In this document: positions 35,639 through 43,966 of the stretch, piece after piece | Layout of the letters: the number at the start of each line of letters is the position of its first letter | How positions within the stretch are numbered: position 1 is the stretch's first letter | Source of the DNA: Streptomyces sp. NBC_00376 | GTDB lineage: Bacteria; Actinomycetota; Actinomycetes; Streptomycetales; Streptomycetaceae | Assembly (NCBI RefSeq): GCF_036077095.1 | Contig: NZ_CP107960.1 | Location: forward strand, 7,254,001-7,318,000 | Direction: 5' to 3' | Length of the DNA: 64,000 bases | Made by a program: the position numbers and the translations under genes | Notes under the pieces: model-generated | What the model saw: only the letters and a program-made list of their open reading frames with translations | Told to the model about the DNA's origin: nothing | The model's database searches: none

Positions 35639-36281
35639 GGATCACCACCAGTTCCTCTGCCTCCTGGCCGTGCTCGATCAGGCCCTGGGTCTCCAGCCAG
35701 CCGGCCCGTTCTCGCAGGACAGGCCCGAAGGGGACGAACCGGCGGTCGATCACAGCCACGTTCAATCCGCCTTCAGCCAGCCGCGCCAGGGTCATCGCTG
35801 GGTTGCTCAGCACGGAGTGGACCGCGAGCAGCACACCTCCGGGGCGCAGCAGAGCGGGGCACTTGGCGCAGAGCCGGTCGAGCACCGCCCGGCCGTCGGT
35901 CCCCGCCTCCCAGGCCCGAGCAATACCGCGCCGCGGCACGCGGACGTTCGCGGACGGTACGTACGGCGGGTTCGCCAGCACGAGGTCGAACCTCAGGCCG
36001 GTCGCAGGCTCCGTCAGATCACCGCGGCTGGCCCGGATGGCCCGCGCGTGCCCCGACAGCAGTGCGTTCAGTCGTGTCGTGAGCACCGCCGCGGCCGACG
36101 TGTCGATGGCGATCACGTGGGCAGCGCCGTGGTGGGCGGCGGCGATCGCCACGGCGCCGGTACCGGTACCCACGTCGAGTACCTCCGCTCCGGGGGACAG
36201 GTGCTCGCGCCGCAGAGCGGATATCAGCATGGCTGTGTCTTCCTGTGGCATGTAGACACCCGGAGGCTGAAGGAGTTTCAT
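35619..36281 (-). CDS. HemK2/MTQ2-type methyltransferase
   Basis: A 220-residue SAM-dependent class I methyltransferase. LDVGTGTGAVAIAA is the SAM motif, IDTSAAAV the second acidic loop, and LANPPYVPS the NPPY motif of HemK-like enzymes that methylate Gln or Asn in proteins (often release factors). It starts PPGVYMPQEDTAMLI, typical of the MTQ2-like branch. True target unknown. Upstream of and overlapping the CDGSH gene on the same strand. Confidence 0.82.
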   Translation of the reverse strand: MKLLQPPGVYMPQEDTAMLISALRREHLSPGAEVLDVGTGTGAVAIAAAHHGAAHVIAIDTSAAAVLTTRLNALLSGHARAIRASRGDLTEPATGLRFDLVLANPPYVPSANVRVPRRGIARAWEAGTDGRAVLDRLCAKCPALLRPGGVLLAVHSVLSNPAMTLARLAEGGLNVAVIDRRFVPFGPVLRERAGWLETQGLIEHGQEAEELVVIRAERPH

Positions 36282-36357
36282 TGTTGCGTCCGGCTCTCAG
36301 AGATCACGCAGGGTGGGCAGGGGGGTCTTCTCCGCCCAGCCGCTCGGGCCCGAGGAC

Positions 36358-36546
36358 TCACGAGGCTGAATTTCCGCCGTCCCGCGACCTCACAACGGCA
36401 GCCGGCAGCACCGATCGGGCCCACCCAAGGCAGAACTCGGCTTCGGAAATCGCATCGCGGGTGGTGCGCTGCCCCATGAGCACACACAAGGTGTATGCGT
36501 CATCCTCAAGGTGTCGGCGGCCAGCCAGGTCGTGCGGGACATGATG
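36358..36546 (-). pseudogene. DUF5133-like C-terminal fragment
   Basis: One minus-strand frame reads RRHLEDDAYTLCVLMGQRTT followed by RDAISEAEFCLGWARSVLP and a stop at 36358. The segment LEDDAYTLCVLMG resembles the C-terminal motif of the small Streptomyces DUF5133 proteins. No N-terminal part or start codon was found upstream. Probably a decayed gene. Confidence 0.45.
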
Positions 36547-36646
36547 AAAGCAGGGTGGCGCAATCAGCCTGAGCGACCCGGTGTTGCATTGGCCCGGGAG
36601 CGCCGAATGTCAGCGAACTTTCACCGAACAACGAACCCTGACGCAG

Positions 36647-36670
36647 GGTGCCGGCCGCGCGGCCGGCACC
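36647..36670. terminator. 24-bp perfect palindrome, terminator-like
   Basis: GGTGCCGGCCGC and GCGGCCGGCACC are contiguous (36647-36670), forming a very stable hairpin 67 bp downstream of the minus-strand CsbD gene. Likely terminator of that transcript. Confidence 0.65.
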
Positions 36671-36737
36671 AGGACGCGCCTTGAGAGCCGTGAAACCCTG
36701 ATGCGGTCGCCCGGGTGCCCGGCCCGCAATGCAGGTA

Positions 36738-36911
36738 CTACTGTCCGGACTTCTTCAGCCGCTCAGTCACCTTTGCCGCGGTCTCCTGGGCCTTGCCCGC
36801 CATTTGCTCGCCGCGGCCCTCAGCCTGCATTTCCTTGTCGTCCGTGGCACTGCCGACGGTTTCCTTCAGCTTGCCCTTGACCTGCTTGGCCTTCGCCTTT
36901 GCCTTACCCAT
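36738..36911 (-). CDS. CsbD family stress protein, copy 2
   Basis: A 57-residue CsbD-type protein (KAKAKQVKGKLKETVGSATD, GRGEQMAGKAQETAAKVTER). The ATG at 36909-36911 is chosen over an upstream in-frame start because the family begins at MGKAK; GAAGGG precedes it. Same length as the copy behind gvpK. Confidence 0.85.
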   Translation of the reverse strand: MGKAKAKAKQVKGKLKETVGSATDDKEMQAEGRGEQMAGKAQETAAKVTERLKKSGQ

Positions 36912-37040
36912 GACGATTCTGCCCTTCACTGTGGGGGGTGACGTAATCCACCTTGCGTCGACCACTCCGAGTCCGCAATCGGTTAGGTGTCGCGCTCACG
37001 AGCAACTGGAAGGAAGAGCCGCAGGAGCGGCACTCTCCGA

Positions 37041-37220
37041 TCAGTCGGGCGGCTCGGGGACCGGGCGGGAACCGGGATCCGGCGCCGGGGGCGGCTCCGC
37101 GTCTGGCTGGGGCTCGGGCTCGCTGGGACCTGGCTCGCACGGCGGCTGCGGGTCGTGTGGCACCGGATCCGGCCGACTGGGAACTGGCCCGGGGCCCCTG
37201 GGGGAAGGTTCTGTGGTCAT
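37041..37220 (-). CDS. Small proline-rich acidic protein
   Basis: A 59-residue frame from ATG 37218-37220 (GGACGAGAG upstream) reads as TTEPSP followed by repeated PxPxP units (PVPSRPDPVPHDPQPP, EPEPQPDAEPPPAPDPG) to a stop. GC-rich repeats could also arise without selection. Low-complexity Pro/Glu/Asp proteins of this size occur in Streptomyces, but I cannot name a family. Confidence 0.35.
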   Translation of the reverse strand: MTTEPSPRGPGPVPSRPDPVPHDPQPPCEPGPSEPEPQPDAEPPPAPDPGSRPVPEPPD

Positions 37221-38021
37221 CGCTCTCGTCCCTTATCGCCTCGGTGCTTCCCAACATCCCAGCGGACCAACCGCGAGTCGAGCGAGGCCGCCTCGGAAAT
37301 GGTCCCTGGCAACGTGGCAGGGGCCTGGCTCCACAGTCGGCATCTCACACGGGGAAGAGACCGTCGGTACAGGAATTGGACCGCTATCTGCAAAACGGAC
37401 CGGGCCCGCGTATGACCGCGGTCCTCTCGCCCGCAGCGCGGCCGGGGGATGCACCGTGGCAGGGAACACCGGTGCTGATCCTCGCTGCTCGTCCCTTCTT
37501 CCTGCGCGGTGGCGAGGACGTCCAAGTGCGGCAGCGAGTGGACGGCGTCGCGGGATTGCGTCACTTTGAAGGAGCTGCCCATAAACGACTGCGTGCGTCG
37601 GTCTTCGTCACGGGCGTCGAACGCGCCCTCTCCGACCATGCTTCCACCGTGCCCCGAAGTTCGCCCGGTGCGCGTGGCTGTGCCCACTCAAGCTGCCGTG
37701 CGACGCACGCTCCGAGCATGCCTCCGGCGAGGCCGCACGAGCTCCCGGCTCCTCGGATCGTCAGGCCAGGCCGGCCTGCCCCGGCCCGATTGCTCTCGAA
37801 GCTCAAGGAGGGAGACGGCGTCGGAGTAGGAGTGCCGGCCGCGTCCGGCCTCGGCACGGAGTGCACGCGGCGTTCTCTCCGAGGTCTCTTATGCCTGCTC
37901 AGCGCATGGGCGGAGGAACAGCACAGTGGCTTCCCGCTTCAGCCGCCGCTGTACGCTCGCCGCCGGAGGGCCAAACGTGCATCCTGACAAAGGGGGCGTG
38001 TCCGCCTCGTGAGGTAATGCC
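37221..38021. other. 800-bp gap without a supported gene
   Basis: Frames of up to 156 codons exist on the minus strand (37217-37687), but codon use is not streptomycete-like, no start has a good ribosome-binding site and no domain is recognisable. It may hold a decayed gene. The last 60 bp contain the leader of the VOC gene. Confidence 0.45.
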
Positions 38022-38930
38022 ATGGTTTCCACGCCCAGCCCGCCCCGGTCACACAGACCACCGGCAGAGGCCACGGAACTGGCCGGATGCACTGTCGGTG
38101 CCCCTTGCTGGGCAAGCCTCGCCACGCCGGACCCCCGAGCCGCCGAAGACTTCTACGGAGCCGTACTCGGGTGGGAGTTCCGGCGCACCTCCCTGGGTGA
38201 GGACTTCAGGATGGCGCTCTCGGCGGGCGTGCCCACCGCGAGCCTGGGGTGCACAACACCGGCCTTGCAGGTGGCCCTGGACTGGACACCCTACTTCTGT
38301 GTCACAGACGCCGACGAGGCTGCGGCCCGCATCGTGGAACGCACCGGCACTATCGCGGTGGGTCCGGTTCGCCTTCCCCTCGGTCGCGGGGTGCTGGCTG
38401 CCGACCGTGAGGGCAATCGTTTCGGAATCTGGGAAGGGCAGCTGATCGCCGACTGGGAGTCCTGGCGCGCACACCGGCCATGGCGACTGGAGCTGCGCAC
38501 GGGACACATGTTCGAGGCCGCCATCTTCTACGGCGAGGTGCTCGAGTGGGCCTGCTCCCGGCACGGTTGCTGCGAGGTCCGCTACGAGCATGGCGGCGTC
38601 GCGCTCCGGGACGTCGGAAACGTGGCAGCCCGGATAGTACCGGCCGGTACGGCGCTGAGCGGGGAGCGGACGAGTCCGCGCTGGAACGTCTACTTCCCCG
38701 TACCGAATGCTGACGCGGCAGCGGAGGCGGCCTCCCAGTACGGTGGCGGAACCATCGGCCGGTGCGTAGCGGGTGATCACCGCACGGCCCTGCTGCACGA
38801 CCCGCACGGCGCGGTCTTCGGTGTCGAGTCTCCGAGCGGATCCGTGATTATCAGCGCGGCGTTCGGGCTCCGGCCCGGCGCAGATTCCGATGGGTCCCCG
38901 CGGGCCGGGAGGTCTGGCGAGGCCGCATAA
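38022..38930 (+). CDS. VOC family protein (two-domain)
   Basis: A 302-residue protein with two vicinal-oxygen-chelate (glyoxalase/bleomycin-resistance) domains: WASLATPDPRAAEDFYGAVL opens domain 1 (about 30-145) and RTGHMFEAAIFYGEVLEWA domain 2 (about 160-280, ending ALLHDPHGAVFGVESP). The metal ligands are partly conserved. Such tandem proteins act as dioxygenase/isomerase-like or antibiotic-binding proteins; no specific function can be given. Confidence 0.8.
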   Translation: MVSTPSPPRSHRPPAEATELAGCTVGAPCWASLATPDPRAAEDFYGAVLGWEFRRTSLGEDFRMALSAGVPTASLGCTTPALQVALDWTPYFCVTDADEAAARIVERTGTIAVGPVRLPLGRGVLAADREGNRFGIWEGQLIADWESWRAHRPWRLELRTGHMFEAAIFYGEVLEWACSRHGCCEVRYEHGGVALRDVGNVAARIVPAGTALSGERTSPRWNVYFPVPNADAAAEAASQYGGGTIGRCVAGDHRTALLHDPHGAVFGVESPSGSVIISAAFGLRPGADSDGSPRAGRSGEAA

Positions 38931-39002
38931 GCGCAAAGATCCAGGGAACCCGCGACTCCAAACCACTCCCGGCGGACTGTTCCAACCCGAAAGGACCTGG
39001 GA

Positions 39003-39572
39003 ATGTCTGACAACGACGTGAGTATGCGGAAGGTGCTGGCCATCGTCACGAACTACGGCGTCGAGCAGGACGAACTGCTGGTGCCTCTCGAACACCTGCG
39101 GGGCTGGGGTGCCGATGTGGACGTCGCTGCTGTGTCGGCTGACGACGTTCAGACCTTGGTCAGCGACAAAGCTCCTGGGAAAACCATCCGACCCGAACTC
39201 ACTCTGAGCGACGTTGACCCGGCCGATTACGACCTCCTGCTCGTACCAGGTGGCACATTGAACGTCGATGCACTGCGTCTGCAGAATTCGACGACGGAGA
39301 TCGTCCGCTCCTTCACGTCGTCCGGGCGCCCCGTAGCGGCCATCTGCCACGGACCTTGGGCCTTGGTCGAGGCGGGTGTCACCGAAGGTAAGAGGCTCAC
39401 CTCCTACCCCTCGCTGAGGACAGACATCGGCAATGCCGGTGGCGAATGGGCCGACGAGCCGGTCGTCAAGGATGACACCTGCGGCTGGACCCTCATCACC
39501 TCGCGCAACCCAGGTGATCTGGAGCCGTTCCTCCAGGAGATCGATGCAGCGCTCGCCGTAAGCGCTGACTGA
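39003..39572 (+). CDS. DJ-1/PfpI family protein
   Basis: A 189-residue type 1 glutamine amidotransferase-like protein. The nucleophile elbow is AAICHGPWALVEAG, with Cys followed by His as in PfpI/YhbO-type protein deglycases and proteases, and LLVPGGTLNVDALR precedes it. Likely stress-related (repair or proteolysis of glycated proteins). GAAAGGACC ribosome-binding site. Stands alone between gaps. Confidence 0.85.
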   Translation: MSDNDVSMRKVLAIVTNYGVEQDELLVPLEHLRGWGADVDVAAVSADDVQTLVSDKAPGKTIRPELTLSDVDPADYDLLLVPGGTLNVDALRLQNSTTEIVRSFTSSGRPVAAICHGPWALVEAGVTEGKRLTSYPSLRTDIGNAGGEWADEPVVKDDTCGWTLITSRNPGDLEPFLQEIDAALAVSAD

Positions 39573-40431
39573 ACGTGACCGGTCGTGCCGCTACGCGGCT
39601 TCCGGCTGAAAGACTTGTTCATGCCACAGCGCAGTACCCCGTAGCTGCTCTCCCACCTCGTTCCGAACCGCGGGCAGCTCCCCTGCCAATGCTCTCGGAC
39701 CAGCCAGCACACCGCTCCGCGAGCTCCTCGCTCCGAGCCCCTGTAACCCCTGCTCGACCAGCGGTCCCCGTGCCGCGAGGGCCAGTGCTGCCAGACGTGT
39801 CCAGAGGGGGCTGCGAATTCGTTGTATCTCCCTCGATCGCGGTACCCAGAAGCGGGCTGGGGGCTTTCAGCTCTGTCAGAGGGGCTTTCGCGGGACGATC
39901 CAGCGTGCAAGCCGGTAGGCCCGTGACAGAGCTTGAGTAGAGAAATACCTGGTCCCTGACGTCCGCCGACCCTTGCGCTTCACGGTTATGTGGCCACTCG
40001 GAACCCGTTCTTCCAGCCACCGTCGAATTTCGGCTGGAGAGAATCGCAAACATGTTCGTGCAGTACGCGTTCGATATTCGATTCGACCGAGAGGTCCCCG
40101 CCGCCTGGTTCGAGCGCGATACCGATGACGTGGTGATGCACTGCGTCAGCCGGCGGCAGGCCGGCCGGAAGTGCCGGGCGAGAGGACGAGTCAGGTCGGG
40201 CTGCCGCTGTTCGTTCGAGCACATGCCCTGCACCTCTTGAGGATTCAGGGTCTGTGCTCGTCGGCCGTACAGGGTGCACAGCAGGCGAAGGCCCCATAAG
40301 TCCATAGCGTGCGGCGGCGGGGAGGGAACCTTGATCAAATGTCATAACCGACCTTTGGACTCCGTCGTTTCATCTCATGGGTGCCAGAAAGCCCTGGGCA
40401 TCGATCATCCAGTCGGATTGGGAGTTCACAC
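39573..40431. other. 860-bp gap, probably decayed sequence
   Basis: Minus-strand frames (39619-40338 and 39986-40345) contain short plausible stretches such as HVIGIALEPGGGDLSVESNI, but codon use changes along them and no domain is recognised. The upstream DNA of the decarboxylase gene (from about 40330) is AT-richer and probably holds its promoter. Confidence 0.45.
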
Positions 40432-41751
40432 GTGAGGCCTCAGGCCGCCGACATGCGTCAGATCGCCGAACAGCGCCGGACAGTCGACCGTGGCAGAACC
40501 GGCCACCGCACCCTGACCGCGTCGGCCACCGTGCACGCGTCCACCGCGCCCCTCTTCGGCCGGCCCGACCACTCCGCCCTGCGCGACGCGCTCGCCGCCG
40601 CTGCCGACGACGCCATCATCTATGACCTGGACGGGATCGGTCGCCAATACGCCGCCCTGTGCGCCGAACTGCCCTGTGTCGACGTCCGGTTCGCGATGAA
40701 GGCATGCCCGGTGGACGAGGTGCTCGACCACCTTGCCCGGCTCGGTTCCGGCTTCGACGCGGCCAGCCCACAGGAGATCTCCCAGGCGCTGCGCACCGGA
40801 GTGGCGCCCGAACTGATCCACTACGGCAACACCGTCAAGTCCGACCGCAACATCGCCGACGCATACCGGCTGGGCGTGCGCGACTTTGCCACCGACAGCC
40901 GGGAGGACGTCGCCGCGATCGCGGAACACGCCCCCGGCTCACGGGTGTTCTGTCGGATCGCGACCACCGGCGATGGCGCGCTGTGGGGCCTGAGCCACAA
41001 GTTCGGCTGCTCGCCCAAGGATGCCCTGCGCGTGCTCGGTGCCGCGCGGGCCGCCGGGCTGGTGCCCTCCGGTCTGTCGGTGCACGTCGGCTCCCAGCAG
41101 ATGACAGCCGAAGCATGGGGCGAGGCGATCGAGACGCTGGCCGCCTTACTGGAGGAGCTCAACTGGCACGGCATCGTTCCGGACCGGATCAACCTCGGTG
41201 GTGGGCTGCCCGCGCTCGGCGTCCTCGACCGGCGCGGCCGGCCGCTGGAACCGCCGCTGGACAAGATGTTCACGGTGATCCGAGAAGGCATGGAACGGCT
41301 GCGCACCGTCAACGCCGCCCCGCTGGCCTTCCTGCTGGAGCCCGGCCGCCACCTGGTCGCCGACCACGGCGCGATCCGTGCCCACGTCGCCCGGCTCACC
41401 TCCCGTCATCGGCGCGACGGCTCCCGTGAGGACTGGCTCTACCTCAGCTGCGGAAAGTTCAACGGGCTTTACGAGATGGATCAATTGCAGTACCGGCTGG
41501 AGTTCCCGACCCACCCCGGCGGGCAGTTCGTCAACGCTGTGGTGGCCGGTCCGACCTGTGACAGCGACGACGCGTACGCCCAGGAGGACGGCTTGGTACG
41601 GGTTCCGCGCACGATTGCCTCCGGCGACCCGGTCTGGGTCCACTCCTGCGGTGCGTACTCAGCCGCCTACGCCACCCAGGGGTTCAACGGCTTCGCGCCA
41701 CTGCCGTACACCTGCATCGGCGGCCCGGCTCCGGATGGAGGAGGCGCATGA
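40432..41751 (+). CDS. Type III PLP-dependent decarboxylase (ornithine-decarboxylase-like)
   Basis: A 439-residue fold III decarboxylase. FAMKACP carries the PLP-binding Lys; LEPGRHLVADHG binds the phosphate; GPTCDSDDAY holds the catalytic Cys from the partner subunit; CGKFNGLYE replaces the usual DGxFGSF. Substrate is an amino acid such as ornithine or lysine, or a carrier-bound derivative as in BtrK. GTG 40432 with GGGAG (40420-40424) is preferred to ATG 40453. Codon 239 (41146-41148) is TTA, rare in Streptomyces and read by the bldA tRNA, so expression is probably tied to development. It overlaps the GNAT gene as ATGA. Confidence 0.85.
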   Translation: MRPQAADMRQIAEQRRTVDRGRTGHRTLTASATVHASTAPLFGRPDHSALRDALAAAADDAIIYDLDGIGRQYAALCAELPCVDVRFAMKACPVDEVLDHLARLGSGFDAASPQEISQALRTGVAPELIHYGNTVKSDRNIADAYRLGVRDFATDSREDVAAIAEHAPGSRVFCRIATTGDGALWGLSHKFGCSPKDALRVLGAARAAGLVPSGLSVHVGSQQMTAEAWGEAIETLAALLEELNWHGIVPDRINLGGGLPALGVLDRRGRPLEPPLDKMFTVIREGMERLRTVNAAPLAFLLEPGRHLVADHGAIRAHVARLTSRHRRDGSREDWLYLSCGKFNGLYEMDQLQYRLEFPTHPGGQFVNAVVAGPTCDSDDAYAQEDGLVRVPRTIASGDPVWVHSCGAYSAAYATQGFNGFAPLPYTCIGGPAPDGGGA

Positions 41752-42293
41752 CCGAAACCCGGATCCGGCTGCTCCGGGAGGAGGACTGGGATGAGGTGGT
41801 TGCGCTGGAGGAACGCGCCTATGCGGGGAGCGGCCTGTCCGAGGGGCGGGAGGTACTGCGCTCCCGGCACCGCGCCTCGCCCTCGACCTGCTTCGTGCTG
41901 GAGCGCGCGGGCGGCTTCGGCGGCTACCTGCTCGCGTTGCCGTACCCGCTTTCCCGCTGTCCGGACCTGAGCCTGGCCGAGGAAGGCGCGGTACAGGGGA
42001 GCAACCTGCACCTCCACGACCTGGTGATCGCCGAGCGGGCACGTGGCCGGGGCCTGGCTCACCGGATGCAACAGCACCTGGAGGAGACTGGGCGCGCGGC
42101 CGGCTATCAGACGCTCTCTCTGGTCGCCGTGCACGGCTCGCAGGTGCTGTGGACTGCGCTGGGCTACCGCGCCCGGCCCGAGATCGGGCTGCCCGCGAGC
42201 TACGGTGCCGAGGCGGTCTACATGGCGAAGCCGCTGGAACCCGCCGGCACTGATCCGGCTCTTGAGTCCTCATCAGGAGCCGAAGTGGGCTGA
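41748..42293 (+). CDS. GNAT acetyltransferase
   Basis: A 181-residue GNAT-fold enzyme. The acetyl-CoA loop is VIAERARGRGLAHRMQQHLE (Q/RxxGxG/A type) and the C-terminal motif is LWTALGYRARPEIG. Translationally coupled to the decarboxylase, so its substrate may be the amine that enzyme forms (inference). A strong terminator follows. Confidence 0.82.
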   Translation: MTETRIRLLREEDWDEVVALEERAYAGSGLSEGREVLRSRHRASPSTCFVLERAGGFGGYLLALPYPLSRCPDLSLAEEGAVQGSNLHLHDLVIAERARGRGLAHRMQQHLEETGRAAGYQTLSLVAVHGSQVLWTALGYRARPEIGLPASYGAEAVYMAKPLEPAGTDPALESSSGAEVG

Positions 42294-42393
42294 TGCGGAT
42301 ATTCCCCGTCCCCGACGTGTTCCGACGCTCCCAACCGGCCATCGGAGCACTGCACTTCATCCTCGGAGTCCAGTAAGCCACCTGGGCTCCCAG

Positions 42394-42428
42394 GTGCCCC
42401 TCTCGCATCGCGAACGCGAGAGGGGCAC
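42394..42428. terminator. Bidirectional terminator between GNAT and ligase genes
   Basis: GTGCCCCTCTCGC (42394-42406) and GCGAGAGGGGCAC (42416-42428) form a perfect 13-bp stem with a 9-nt loop between the two convergent pairs, 32 bp beyond the end of the minus-strand ligase gene. Confidence 0.85.
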
Positions 42429-42459
42429 CATGGGCAACTGGGTGCGCCGGGCCACCCTG

Positions 42460-43809
42460 TCAATACCTCCAGCGGACGGCCTCGATGACCTCCGCATTCG
42501 TGCGCATCGCGAACAGCTCGGCCTCCGCCCGCCGGACGGCCAGCACGGCCTCGTACAGCTCGGGGCCGAGTGCATGCCGCAGCAGTGGGGACTTCTCGAA
42601 CGCGTCGGTCGCCTCCGACAGGCTGGCCGGGAGGCGCTCGACGGACCCGAGGGCGGCAGGGTCGCTCCGGGTCTCGGGAGGGAGGGCGAGGCCGACGTCG
42701 AGACCGGCGAGTCCGGCGGCCAGAACGCCGCCGATCGCCAGGTACGGGTTGGCGGCGGCGTCGAAGCACTTGAACTCGGCGTTGGCCTGCCCGGCGGTGG
42801 AACCGGTGATCAGACGCAGCGCCGCCTCACGGTTCTCCAGGCCCCAGCAGCGGTAGGCCCCGGCAAAGCGGGAGGGGACCAGGCGCAGGTAGGAGGCGAT
42901 GCTGGGCGCGCCGAGGGCGAGCAGAGCGGGCAGCTCGGCCAGTACGCCCGCGAGGAACAGCTCGGCGTCGGGGTGCAGCCCGTGACGGCCGGGGCCGCCG
43001 TGTCCGAGGTTCCGGCCCTGTTGCCAGAGGCTGAGGTGCAGGTGGCCGCCGTTGCCGAGCGAGCCCTCGGTGAAGACGGGTGCGTACGAGACCCGCAGGC
43101 CGTGCCGGGCGGAGACGGCCCGGATGGTGTGGCGTACCAGCATCGTGGTGTCGGCCGCTTCGACCGGCCCCTCGGCGGCGACCGAGACCTCGAACTGCCC
43201 GGCGGCGTACTCGGGGTGGAGCTGTAGCACGGCCAGCCCCTGCTCGGTGAGGGCGCGCAGCACCTCCCGAAGGTAGTCGGAGTGCTCGATGAAGCGGGTC
43301 ATCCCGTACCCGGGCCCGACCGTTGCGGGGTCCCCGGCGGCGTCGGCCACCACCCACTCGATCTCGATCCCGGCTCGTACCGAAAGCCCGCGCCGCTCGA
43401 CGGCCTCGGTGGCCCGGCGGGCGAAGCCGCGCTGGCAGCCGGGGTGCGGGGTGCCGTCCTGCGTGTAGCGGTCGGCCGGAGCCCAGGCCCAGCCGGGCTG
43501 GGCGGCGAGCCGGGTGAGCCGGTCGAGGTCGGGGACGAGCCGCAGGTCGCCCATCGGGCCGGTACTCGAAGGCGCGGTGGTGAAGGAGTCGTCCACCAGG
43601 GAGACGTCGAAGCAGGGTAGGGCGCCTACACCGTACGCGGCGGCGTGTTCGAGTTGGGTGAGCGGGACGGACTTCACCCGGGTGAGCCCGGCGTTGTCGA
43701 CCCAGCCGAACACCACCCCGTCGATTCCGTCGGCGGCGAGCTGGGCTTCGGCCGCCCGGGCCTGGGCGACCCGTTCGGCCCGGGAGTGCGTGGTGATCAT
43801 GACGCCCAT
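42460..43809 (-). CDS. Glutamine-synthetase-like ligase
   Basis: A 449-residue GS-family protein. EIEWVV carries metal-ligand Glu residues, NGGHLHLSLW corresponds to the His-containing ATP/metal loop, and LVPSRFAGAYRCWGLENREA and NAEFKCFDAAANPYLAIGGV are the family's C-terminal blocks. It is diverged from GlnA; homologues such as GlnA3 and GlnA4 join glutamate to polyamines or ethanolamine. With a decarboxylase and a GNAT as neighbours, an amine gamma-glutamylating role is plausible. ATG 43807-43809 is the first sensible start, without a clear SD; 43800 is an alternative. Confidence 0.82.
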   Translation of the reverse strand: MGVMITTHSRAERVAQARAAEAQLAADGIDGVVFGWVDNAGLTRVKSVPLTQLEHAAAYGVGALPCFDVSLVDDSFTTAPSSTGPMGDLRLVPDLDRLTRLAAQPGWAWAPADRYTQDGTPHPGCQRGFARRATEAVERRGLSVRAGIEIEWVVADAAGDPATVGPGYGMTRFIEHSDYLREVLRALTEQGLAVLQLHPEYAAGQFEVSVAAEGPVEAADTTMLVRHTIRAVSARHGLRVSYAPVFTEGSLGNGGHLHLSLWQQGRNLGHGGPGRHGLHPDAELFLAGVLAELPALLALGAPSIASYLRLVPSRFAGAYRCWGLENREAALRLITGSTAGQANAEFKCFDAAANPYLAIGGVLAAGLAGLDVGLALPPETRSDPAALGSVERLPASLSEATDAFEKSPLLRHALGPELYEAVLAVRRAEAELFAMRTNAEVIEAVRWRY

Positions 43810-43966
43810 GCTGGCGTTCGCGGCAGCCGGTGCGCCAGGGGACGGCCGGGAGTTCACTCGTCCGTGAACTGCCGGAGCCGGGAGGTGACTTCGGCGCCGG
43901 TGAGTCCCCACTGCCGCAGGACCCACGACCCGTGAAACATGGCGCCCTTTCAGGCCTGCGGATCGA

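Noticed and set aside
35385..36479. Long plus-strand frame over CDGSH and methyltransferase genes
   Set aside because: Antisense shadow of two conserved genes; no start signal or domain.
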